The notes beneath the pieces are model-generated. The model was given only the letters and a program-made list of their open reading frames with translations, had not been told where the DNA came from and made no database searches. The position numbers were made by a program, and so were the translations under genes. Positions 1 through 5,870 of a stretch of DNA of 6,467 bases are shown here, in pieces. The DNA comes from VRUE01 sp046733275 (GTDB lineage: Bacteria > Actinomycetota > Thermoleophilia > Solirubrobacterales > 70-9): positions 1 to 6,467 of the forward strand of contig JBKPOW010000152.1 in NCBI GenBank assembly GCA_046733275.1, in the 5' to 3' direction. Numbering within the stretch: the stretch's first letter is position 1; each line of letters begins with the position of its first letter.

Positions 1-1892
1 CCCAGCTGGTCGACGGCGTCACCAAGCTGACCGGGATGACCTTCGAGAGCCGCGACGAGCGGCAGGCCGAGAACTACCGCAAGATGATGGTGGCGATGGC
101 CACCGACGTCAGGGTGATCCTGATCAAGCTGGCCGACCGTCTGCACAACATGCGCACCCTCGGCGCCCTGCCCAAGCAGAAGCAGATGGCGAAGGCGCGC
201 GAGACGCTGGAGATCTACGCGCCGCTCGCCCACCGCCTGGGTATTCACGCGATCAAATGGGAGCTGGAGGACCTCGCTTTCGCCACCCTGCATCCGCGCA
301 AGTACAAGGAGATCAAGCAGCTCGTCGCCCAGCAGCGCGACGAGCGCGAGTCCTACGTAAGCGAGGCCGGCGAGTTCCTCGGCCGGGAGCTGGAGGCGGT
401 CGGGGTCGAGGCCGAGATCTCCGGCCGGGCCAAGCACTTCTACTCGATCTACACGAAGATGACCAAGAAGGGGCGCGAGTTCAACGAGATCTTCGACCTG
501 ACGGCAATGCGGGTGATCGTCGGCTCGGTCAAGGACTGCTACGGCGCGATCGGCGTCATCCACTCGCTCTGGAAGCCGTTGCCCGGGCGCTTTAAGGACT
601 TCGTCGCGATGCCCAAAGCCAACATGTACCAGGCGCTGCACACGACGGTGATCGGGCCGGAAGGCAAGCCGCTGGAGATCCAGATCCGTACCGGCGAGAT
701 GCACGACCTGGCCGAGTACGGGATCGCCGCCCACGTCGCCTACAAGGAGGGCGGCGCCGACGACCCGCAGCGCGAGAAGATGACCTGGCTGCGGCAGCTG
801 GTCGAGGCCGAGGGCGAGCAGGACCCGACCGAGTTCCTCGAGTCGCTCAAGGTCGACCTCTTCGAGGACGAGGTCTTCGTCTTCACGCCGAAGGGCGAGG
901 TGAAGAACCTCTCGGCCGGCTCGACCCCGCTCGACTTCGCCTACGCGGTTCACACCGACGTCGGTCACCGCTGCGTCGGCGCCAAGGTCAACGGCTCGAT
1001 CGTGCCGCTGCACTACCAGCTGCGCTCGGGCGACATCGTCGAGGTGCTGACCGCGAAGCAGAACCGAGGGCCCTCGCGCGACTGGCTGAAGCTGGTGCGG
1101 ACCAGCCGCGCCCGCAACAAGATCCGCGCCTTCTTCAAACAGGAAAGGCGCGAGGACGCCGAGCAGAAGGGGCGCGACGCGCTCGAGGAGGCGTTGCGCC
1201 AGCGCGGCCTGCCGATGCAGAAGCTGGCGATCTCGCCGCTGCTCGCCCAGGTGATCCGCGAGATGGGCTTCCGCAAGGCGAGCGACTTCTACATCGCCCT
1301 CGGCCAGGGCAAGGTCGCGACCAAGGCGGTCGCCAACAAGCTGATGCAGCGGCTGAAAGAGGGCGAGGCGGTCGAGGAGCGCGAGCCGTTCGACTTCGAG
1401 GGCGCCCGCGAAGACAAGGCGCGGCGGACCAAGGACGCCTCCGATTACGGCATCCGCGTCAAGGGCGCCGAGAACGTCGCCGTGCGCCTCGCCAAGTGCT
1501 GCCGGCCGGTGCCCGGCGACCGGATCGCCGGCTACGTCTCGCTCGGCCGCGGCATCACCATCCACCGCGCCGACTGCAAGAACGTCAAGGCCCTGATGAA
1601 GTCACCCGAACGCTTCGTCGAGGTGGCCTGGGAGGGCGAGAACGAGTCGACCTACAAAGTCGAGCTGCAGGTCGACGCCTACGACCGCACCCGCCTGCTG
1701 GAGGACCTCTCGCGCACCTTTGCCGAGGCCGGGATCAACATCCTCGGCGCCAGCTGCATGACCAAGCACCCGATGGTGAAGAACCGCTTCGTCGTCGAGG
1801 TCGGCGACACCGAGCAGCTCAAGCAGTGCATCTCCCGCCTGCGCAACGTCGAGTCGGTCTTCGACGCCTACCGCATCACCCCGACTGGCTGA
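1..1892 (+). CDS. rel: Bifunctional (p)ppGpp synthetase/hydrolase, RelA/SpoT family (5' end outside window)
   Basis: Long Rel enzyme that makes (p)ppGpp from ATP and GDP/GTP and hydrolyses it, controlling the stringent response in the cytoplasm. The frame is open from base 3 and gives 629 residues; roughly the first 130-150 residues of a usual 730-790 residue protein are missing. Seen in order (fragment numbering): the end of the HD hydrolase domain, with LVDGVTKL at the very start and KLADRLHNMRTL at about 42-53, including the Asp and Asn used for metal and nucleotide binding in the family; the synthetase domain about 120-255, with RAKHFYSIYTKM, EIFDLTAMRV, YQALHTT and EIQIRT; a TGS domain about 290-352; a helical linker; a Cys-rich zinc-finger-like domain with KCCRPVPGD at about 498 and a further Cys at 525; and a C-terminal ACT domain about 550-625. 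Synthetase and visible hydrolase residues look intact, so both activities are expected, but the N-terminal HD residues cannot be checked. It converges on the lipid kinase gene. An ATG at 36 is internal, not the start. Confidence 0.97.
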   Translation, partial: QLVDGVTKLTGMTFESRDERQAENYRKMMVAMATDVRVILIKLADRLHNMRTLGALPKQKQMAKARETLEIYAPLAHRLGIHAIKWELEDLAFATLHPRKYKEIKQLVAQQRDERESYVSEAGEFLGRELEAVGVEAEISGRAKHFYSIYTKMTKKGREFNEIFDLTAMRVIVGSVKDCYGAIGVIHSLWKPLPGRFKDFVAMPKANMYQALHTTVIGPEGKPLEIQIRTGEMHDLAEYGIAAHVAYKEGGADDPQREKMTWLRQLVEAEGEQDPTEFLESLKVDLFEDEVFVFTPKGEVKNLSAGSTPLDFAYAVHTDVGHRCVGAKVNGSIVPLHYQLRSGDIVEVLTAKQNRGPSRDWLKLVRTSRARNKIRAFFKQERREDAEQKGRDALEEALRQRGLPMQKLAISPLLAQVIREMGFRKASDFYIALGQGKVATKAVANKLMQRLKEGEAVEEREPFDFEGAREDKARRTKDASDYGIRVKGAENVAVRLAKCCRPVPGDRIAGYVSLGRGITIHRADCKNVKALMKSPERFVEVAWEGENESTYKVELQVDAYDRTRLLEDLSRTFAEAGINILGASCMTKHPMVKNRFVVEVGDTEQLKQCISRLRNVESVFDAYRITPTG

Positions 1893-1895
1893 GCT

Positions 1896-2861
1896 TCAGG
1901 CGATGACCGTGAGCGCGCCGGGGGCGACGCTCAGCTCCATCTGGACGCGCTCGCCGATGTAGTCGCCGTCGACCTGGACGGGGAAGGGTCGGGCGATGCC
2001 GTCCTTGGTCGCGGAGATCGAGGCGATCGTCGCCCGGGTGACGTCTTCGAAGTGCTCGATCTGGCGGTGGCGGGCGCCCGGCCGCTTCTCGCTGAAGAGG
2101 CGCGGGACCAGGGTCGGCATGTCGCGCTGCGCGGCGCGCTTGAGCACGCCGAGCGAGAGCGTACCGTCGTCGATCGCGACCCCCTCGCAGACACGGATCG
2201 GGTTGCTGGCGAAGTAGGTGAACGGGTCGGAGTTCTGGGCCAGGGCGGTGATGCCCTCGCTCTGCCGGCCGCCGTCGAGCTCGACCCGCAGCCGCACCGG
2301 TTTGACCATGTACTGGCGGTAGAAGGCCGAGATCGCCGCCCAGGTGTAGTAGTAGGGGCCGGCGCGCGACTTGAGCCGCGGGTGGGCGTCGACCCGCTTG
2401 ACCACAGTGGCGTCGATGCCGAGCCCGCAGGAGAAGACGAAGTAGCGGCCGTCGGCCTGGCCGAGGTCGATCCTACGCGGCGTCCACTCGTCGACCAGGG
2501 CGAGCAGGTGCTCGGTCGCGTCGACGACGTCGTTGGGGATGCCGAGGGTGCGGCAGACGACGTTGGTCGAGCCGCCGGGCAGCACCGAGACCGGCACATC
2601 GGTGCCGGCGAGGCCATTGGCGACCTCATTCAGCGTGCCGTCGCCGCCGAAGGCGATGACGACGTCGTAGCCGTGGTCGCGCACCTCGCGGCCGATCTCG
2701 GTGGCGTGGTTCTGCGCCTCGGTGGCGACGGTCTCGACCTCGTAGCGGCCCTGCAGCGCGTAGACCACGAGGTTCTTCAGCCGATCGGAGACGGTCGTCG
2801 CGTAGGGGTTGACGATCAGCAGCATCCGTTTCTTGCCCGGGCGCCTACCCGGTCGCCTCAT
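1896..2861 (-). CDS. Diacylglycerol kinase family (YegS/DgkB-like) lipid kinase
   Basis: Soluble lipid kinase of the DAGK catalytic family, which phosphorylates diacylglycerol or a related lipid alcohol with ATP at the membrane face; the real substrate is not readable from sequence. 321 residues, a normal length. LLIVNPYA at 14-21 is the usual N-terminal strand. The nucleotide-binding signature FGGDGTLNEVANGL runs at 71-84, then LPGGSTNVV at 94-102, a GGSTN form where DgkB-type proteins usually have GTxND, and VDGDYIGE at 297-304 in place of the common DGE motif. No signal peptide or membrane segment is seen. It is the last gene of the - strand cluster and overlaps the end of the MBL gene by 17 bases if the ATG at 2861 is used. 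That start gives a basic leader (MRRPGRRPGKKR). A second ATG at 2825 would start at MLLIVNPYA and remove the overlap. Neither has a strong Shine-Dalgarno, so the start is uncertain. Sphingoid-base or polyprenol kinase activity is an alternative. Confidence 0.9.
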   Translation of the reverse strand: MRRPGRRPGKKRMLLIVNPYATTVSDRLKNLVVYALQGRYEVETVATEAQNHATEIGREVRDHGYDVVIAFGGDGTLNEVANGLAGTDVPVSVLPGGSTNVVCRTLGIPNDVVDATEHLLALVDEWTPRRIDLGQADGRYFVFSCGLGIDATVVKRVDAHPRLKSRAGPYYYTWAAISAFYRQYMVKPVRLRVELDGGRQSEGITALAQNSDPFTYFASNPIRVCEGVAIDDGTLSLGVLKRAAQRDMPTLVPRLFSEKRPGARHRQIEHFEDVTRATIASISATKDGIARPFPVQVDGDYIGERVQMELSVAPGALTVIA

Positions 2862-3849
2862 AGCGGACCACCTCCCCGTCGTCGAGCTCGCGCACGCGGC
2901 CCTCGTTGATCAGCAGGTCGGCGTGGCCGATCACCTCGGAGAGGGTGAGGAAAGCCTGGGTCACGGCGACGTTCCCCCAGATCGCCTGGGCGATCTCGTA
3001 GCCTGAGCGGGGGCGCTCGGCGATCAGGCCGTAGATCTTCTCCTTGCGCCGCTCATGCTTGGCGAGGCGGTCGTCGATCAGGGCGACGTGGTCGACGATC
3101 GGTTCGCCGTGGCCGGAGAGGACGATCTCGGCCGGCATCTCGCGCGTCTTCTTCATCGACTCGATGTAGGTGACGAGCGCCTGCGGCCGCCCTGAGGAGC
3201 CGTCCAGCGGGCGGGCGATCAGCGGGTTGGAGGAGATGTGGGCGATCAGGTGGTCGGCGGCGATCAGGATGCGCCGCTGCTCGTCCCAGAAGACCGTGTC
3301 CGAGGGGCTGTGGCCGGGCCGGTGGAACGCCTGCAGGACGCGGTCGCGGAAGCTCAACGAGTGGCCGTCCTCGAGCGGTCGGGTCACCTGCGCGTGGGAG
3401 CCCCAGCCGCGGAAGCTGCGCGAGACGCTCTGCAGGGCGAAGGCGACCTCCTGCGGGATGCCGTTGCGCAGCATCAGCTCGACCGCGAACTCGTCCTCGC
3501 GCTCGGCGTCCTCGCCGAAGTTGGCGAGCCGCTCGGCGGCGAGGCCGAGGGCGGCAACCTCGGCGCCGGAGTGCTCGACGACGATCTCGACAAGGCCGAG
3601 GTGGTCGATGTGCTGGTGGGTGAGGACCACCAGCTCGAGGTCGTCGATCGAGTGGCCGCGGGCGGCGAGCTGGCCCTGCAGCTCGTCGAGCGCCTTGCCC
3701 GAGTTTGGCCCGGTGTCGATCAGGGTCAGCGGTTCGTCCTCGAGCAGGTAGCAGTTGACCCGTCCGACGGCGAACGGGGTGGGGATGCGGAGGCGGTGGA
3801 TGCCGGCCAGCGCGGCCTGCTCCAGGGCCCCCTCGGGGGTCAGCGTCAC
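2845..3849 (-). CDS. MBL-fold metallo-hydrolase with C-terminal winged-helix (LACTB2-like) region
   Basis: Metallo-beta-lactamase-fold hydrolase, 334 residues, cytoplasmic (no signal peptide seen). The two-metal site is complete: THQHIDH at 77-83 (His78, His80, Asp82, His83), His180 in HRPGHSPSD, Asp199 in AADH, and His247 in SGHGEP. LIDTGPN at 43-49 is the usual early strand and loop of the fold. Residues about 265-330 (basic helix, then RSGYEIAQAIWG and a VIGHADLLINEGRV stretch) match the winged-helix extension found in LACTB2/glyoxalase II-like MBL proteins. Members act on thioesters, phosphodiesters or RNA; the substrate here is unknown and I do not assign one. Start: GTG at 3849, whose bases form GTGA with the mutase stop codon (TGA, 3848-3846), a classic 4-base overlap suggesting translational coupling. 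The upstream Shine-Dalgarno is weak, which fits coupling. The 3' end overlaps the lipid kinase start by 17 bases. Confidence 0.93.
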   Translation of the reverse strand: MTLTPEGALEQAALAGIHRLRIPTPFAVGRVNCYLLEDEPLTLIDTGPNSGKALDELQGQLAARGHSIDDLELVVLTHQHIDHLGLVEIVVEHSGAEVAALGLAAERLANFGEDAEREDEFAVELMLRNGIPQEVAFALQSVSRSFRGWGSHAQVTRPLEDGHSLSFRDRVLQAFHRPGHSPSDTVFWDEQRRILIAADHLIAHISSNPLIARPLDGSSGRPQALVTYIESMKKTREMPAEIVLSGHGEPIVDHVALIDDRLAKHERRKEKIYGLIAERPRSGYEIAQAIWGNVAVTQAFLTLSEVIGHADLLINEGRVRELDDGEVVRYEATG

Positions 3850-5201
3850 GCCCGGATCAATCCCAGCACCTCATCGCGTTTCGCTTCCATGTCCTCGCGG
3901 GAGACGAGCGACTCGAGGTTGAGGCGGAGCAGCGGCTCGGTGTTCGAGGGCCGCACGTTGAAGTGCCACTCGGGGTAGTCGACGGAGATCCCGTCGAGGC
4001 GACCGATCTCGCCGTCGCCGTAGCGCGCGGCGATCTCCTCCATCTTCGCCCCCTGATCGGCGACTTCGGAGTTGATCTCGCCGGAGATGAAGTAGCGCGA
4101 GCGGAACTCGGCCATCAGCTCGGCCAGCGAGCGTCCCTCGACGGAGAGCAGCTCGAGCATCAGCAGCGCCGGGATCGTGCCCGAGTCGGCGCACCAGAAG
4201 TCGCGGAAGTAGTAGTGGCCGGAGACCTCGCCGCCGAAGACGGCCTCCTTCTCGCGCATGCGGATCTTGAAGTAGGCGTGGCCGACGCGGGAGAGGTCGG
4301 AGCGGCCGCCCGCGGCGGCGACGACGTCGGGCACGGCGCGGCTCGAGCGCGGGTCGTAGAGGATCGTCCCGCCCGGCTCCTTCGCCAGCGCCGCGCGGGC
4401 CAGCAGCGCGCAGACGAAGTCGCCGTCGCAGAAGGCGCCCTCGCCGTCGATGAAGAAGCAGCGGTCGGCGTCGCCGTCCCAGGCGATGCCGAGGTCGGCC
4501 CCGGCGGAGCGCACGCGCTCTTCGATCAGCCTGCGGTTCTCCGGCAGCAGGGGGTTGGGCTCGTGGTCGGGGAACTCGCCGTCGGGCTCGAAGTACATCT
4601 GGTCGAGCTCGAGCCCCAGCCGCCGCAGAATCGGCCCGACCATCGGCCCGGCCATGCCGTTGCCGCCGTCGACCACGACCTTCATCGGCCTGACCGCGCC
4701 GGGATCGACGAAGGAGAGCGCATGCTCGCGGTACTCGTCCCAGACGTCGACCTCCTCGCCCGCGCCGCCGCCGGGCGCGTCGCCGAGCCCCGCTTCGATC
4801 TCGCGCCGCACATCGCCGATGCCGGCGTCGCCGGAGAGCGCCAGCGCTCCCTCGCGGACCAGCTTGACCCCGGTGTAGGGCTTGGGATTGTGCGAGGCGG
4901 TCACCATCGCGCCGCCGTCGAGCCGGCGCGAGCCGACCAGGTGGTAGAGCATCTCGGTGGCGACCATGCCGGCGTCGAGCACCGTCGCCCCCTCGGCGAT
5001 CAGGCCCTCGCGCACCGCCGCCGCCATCGCCGGGGCGGTCAGCCGCATGTCGCGCCCGAGCCCGACGCGCAGCTCGCCCGGCTGCTTCCCGCGCAGCCGC
5101 GCCAGCACACGGGCGAAGGCGCGGCCGATCGCCAGCGCCGTCGTCTCGTCCATCTCCTCCCCGAAGAGCCCACGTATGTCATAGGCCTTGAAGATCGACA
5201 T
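3846..5201 (-). CDS. manB: Phosphomannomutase/phosphoglucomutase (alpha-D-phosphohexomutase family)
   Basis: Interconverts hexose 6-phosphate and hexose 1-phosphate (mannose and/or glucose), feeding GDP-mannose and other nucleotide-sugar synthesis in the cytoplasm. 451 residues from the chosen start, typical for the family. All four signature loops are present: TASHNP at 101-106 with phosphoserine Ser103; the metal loop DGDADR at 242-247; the sugar-specificity loop GEVSGH at 324-329; and the phosphate-binding loop RPSNTEP at 417-423. Start: the ATG at 5201 gives MSIFKAYDIRG, the normal family N-terminus, with GGCGGA eight bases upstream. The same frame stays open to an ATG at 5294, but that adds 31 low-complexity residues translated from the inverted-repeat region and is unlikely. 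In-frame GTG (5207) and TTG (5204) lie just upstream as minor alternatives. The 3' end overlaps the MBL gene by 4 bases. The GEVSGH loop fits dual PMM/PGM activity; which sugar dominates cannot be told from sequence, so the symbol is tentative. Confidence 0.95.
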   Translation of the reverse strand: MSIFKAYDIRGLFGEEMDETTALAIGRAFARVLARLRGKQPGELRVGLGRDMRLTAPAMAAAVREGLIAEGATVLDAGMVATEMLYHLVGSRRLDGGAMVTASHNPKPYTGVKLVREGALALSGDAGIGDVRREIEAGLGDAPGGGAGEEVDVWDEYREHALSFVDPGAVRPMKVVVDGGNGMAGPMVGPILRRLGLELDQMYFEPDGEFPDHEPNPLLPENRRLIEERVRSAGADLGIAWDGDADRCFFIDGEGAFCDGDFVCALLARAALAKEPGGTILYDPRSSRAVPDVVAAAGGRSDLSRVGHAYFKIRMREKEAVFGGEVSGHYYFRDFWCADSGTIPALLMLELLSVEGRSLAELMAEFRSRYFISGEINSEVADQGAKMEEIAARYGDGEIGRLDGISVDYPEWHFNVRPSNTEPLLRLNLESLVSREDMEAKRDEVLGLIRA

Positions 5202-5209
5202 CAACACAT

Positions 5210-5215
5210 TCCGCC
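5210..5215 (-). promoter_or_regulatory. Ribosome binding site supporting the mutase start at 5201
   Basis: On the - strand GGCGGA lies eight bases before the ATG at 5201, a workable Shine-Dalgarno with normal spacing. It supports starting the mutase at MSIFKAYDIRG over the longer in-frame start at 5294. Confidence 0.4.
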
Positions 5216-5231
5216 CGCGTGCTCTGCTCCC

Positions 5232-5269
5232 GCGGAGGCCAAGAGAATCAGATATGGATTGGCCTCCGC
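5232..5269 (-). repeat. 11-bp inverted repeat in the HIT-mutase gap, with a direct repeat overlapping each arm
   Basis: GCGGAGGCCAA at 5232-5242 and TTGGCCTCCGC at 5259-5269 are perfect inverted copies around a 16-base AT-rich loop that stands out from the GC-rich surroundings. The octamer GCTCCCGC occurs as a direct repeat at 5226-5233 and 5268-5275, overlapping the outer end of each arm. In the transcript this is a stable hairpin between the HIT stop and the mutase start, with no U-run after it. It could be a processing or attenuation hairpin, an operator, or a terminator without a U-tail. Confidence 0.5.
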
Positions 5270-5310
5270 TCCCGCGTCCGCCGCGGGCGGGCAAGCCGGA
5301 CCTTGTTCAG

Positions 5311-5799
5311 TCAAAAGGCACCTCGCAGGGCGGCGTAACTTTCCTCCAGGGTCTGCGGCATCACCTTGGTGTCGGCGATCACCGGCATGAAGTTGGTGTC
5401 GCCGCCCCAGCGGGGGACGACGTGCAGGTGGATGTGGTGCTCGACTCCCGCACCTGCCACCCGCCCCTGGTTGAAGCCGACGTTGAAGCCGTGTGGGTCG
5501 TAGACCTGCTCGAGCCGAGCCATCGCCCGCTGCGCCAGCGACATCAGCTCCGCCGTCGTCTCGGCGGGCAGGTCCTGGATGCGACCGAGGTGCTCGTACG
5601 GCGCGATCATCAGGTGGCCGTTGGTGTAGGGGAAGAGGTTGAGGATGACGAAGCAGCGCTCGCCACGGTGGACGATCAGGTTGGCCTCGTCGTCCTCCGC
5701 CGCCGGCTTGGCGCAGAAGATGCACTCCTCCTCCCTGTCCTTGGAGGCGTCCTTCACGTAAGCGAGGCGCCACGGCGCCCAAATGCGAAAGTTGGCCAC
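5311..5799 (-). CDS. HIT-family nucleotide hydrolase/phosphorylase, Ap4A phosphorylase-like
   Basis: Histidine-triad protein of 162 residues. The catalytic triad motif HHIHLHVVPRW lies at 121-131, with His122, His124 and His126 as the triad and His124 the expected nucleophile. It is followed by GGDTNFMPVIADTKVMPQ, a tail I recall as characteristic of the actinobacterial branch that includes mycobacterial Rv2613c, described as a diadenosine tetraphosphate phosphorylase. CIFC at 26-29 is the Cys pair that in many HIT proteins forms half of a zinc site. The N-terminus MANFRIWAPWR is also typical of that branch. Likely role: cleavage of Ap4A-type dinucleotides or AMP-linked compounds in the cytoplasm; other HIT activities remain possible. 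The start is GTG at 5799 (bases CAC on the + strand at 5797-5799). It lies 71 bases after the corA stop, a gap nearly filled by a hairpin, and is followed by a 109-base gap before the mutase, so it may have its own promoter. Confidence 0.92.
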   Translation of the reverse strand: MANFRIWAPWRLAYVKDASKDREEECIFCAKPAAEDDEANLIVHRGERCFVILNLFPYTNGHLMIAPYEHLGRIQDLPAETTAELMSLAQRAMARLEQVYDPHGFNVGFNQGRVAGAGVEHHIHLHVVPRWGGDTNFMPVIADTKVMPQTLEESYAALRGAF

Positions 5800-5808
5800 A
5801 GGACGCGC

Positions 5809-5814
5809 ATCCTA
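5809..5814 (-). promoter_or_regulatory. Possible -10 element (TAGGAT) just upstream of the HIT gene
   Basis: On the - strand TAGGAT fits the TANNNT pattern and ends nine bases before the GTG at 5799. A transcript starting about seven bases downstream would have almost no leader, as in many actinobacterial leaderless genes. No good -35 hexamer stands 16-18 bases upstream, and that space is taken by the hairpin arm. The overlapping AGGA could instead be a Shine-Dalgarno at ten-base spacing. This is a weak call. Confidence 0.22.
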
Positions 5815-5819
5815 TTCAG

Positions 5820-5869
5820 GCTCCGCTGTTCCTTTTCGCCGTCATATGGGGCAAAGGAACAGCGGAAGC
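5820..5869 (-). terminator. Perfect 14-bp inverted repeat in corA-HIT gap; possible U-tail-less terminator or operator
   Basis: TCCGCTGTTCCTTT at 5822-5835 pairs perfectly with AAAGGAACAGCGGA at 5853-5866 around a 17-base loop. A further GC/GC pair (5820-5821 with 5868-5869) can form past one bulged base. In the - strand transcript the stem begins four bases after the corA stop codon, the usual place for an intrinsic terminator, but no U-run follows (GCCUGAAUAGG). Actinobacterial hairpin terminators are often reported to lack the U-tail, so termination is plausible. A DNA-binding site or a 5' leader hairpin for the HIT gene is also possible. The structure is certain at the sequence level; its function is inferred. 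Confidence 0.5.
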
Positions 5870-5870
5870 T

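Noticed and set aside
1013..1276. - strand open frame inside rel, plus + strand frames at 257-595 and 1496-1906
   Set aside because: Arg/Ala/Ser-rich out-of-frame translations of conserved Rel domains with no independent support.
1888..1935. 7-bp inverted repeat GCTGAGC/GCTCAGC spanning the rel-kinase junction as a bidirectional terminator
   Set aside because: Short arms with a 34-base loop and no U-run; easily expected by chance in GC-rich coding DNA.
2052..2909. Long + strand open frame antisense to the lipid kinase, and a similar one at 3238-3978 antisense to the MBL gene
   Set aside because: Repetitive Val/Ala/Asp/Gly composition and no motif; the opposite strand has clear conserved families.
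5202..5294. 31-residue N-terminal extension of the mutase from an ATG at 5294
   Set aside because: The added Gly/Arg/Ser-rich residues come from the inverted-repeat spacer, are not part of the family fold, and a better start with a Shine-Dalgarno lies at 5201.
5309..5314. TTGACT on the - strand overlapping the HIT stop codon, as a -35 box for the mutase
   Set aside because: Close to TTGACA, but 16-18 bases downstream the sequence is GC-rich with no -10-like hexamer.
3963..5390. Very long + strand open frame (475 codons) antisense to the phosphohexomutase
   Set aside because: High-GC shadow of the real gene. The translation is Ala/Val/Asp/Gly/Leu-rich low complexity with no recognisable domain, while the - strand frame carries all four mutase signature loops.
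5828..5832. GGAAC on the - strand as an ECF sigma factor -35 element for the HIT gene
   Set aside because: No matching -10 at the usual spacing, and the motif is simply part of the hairpin arm.
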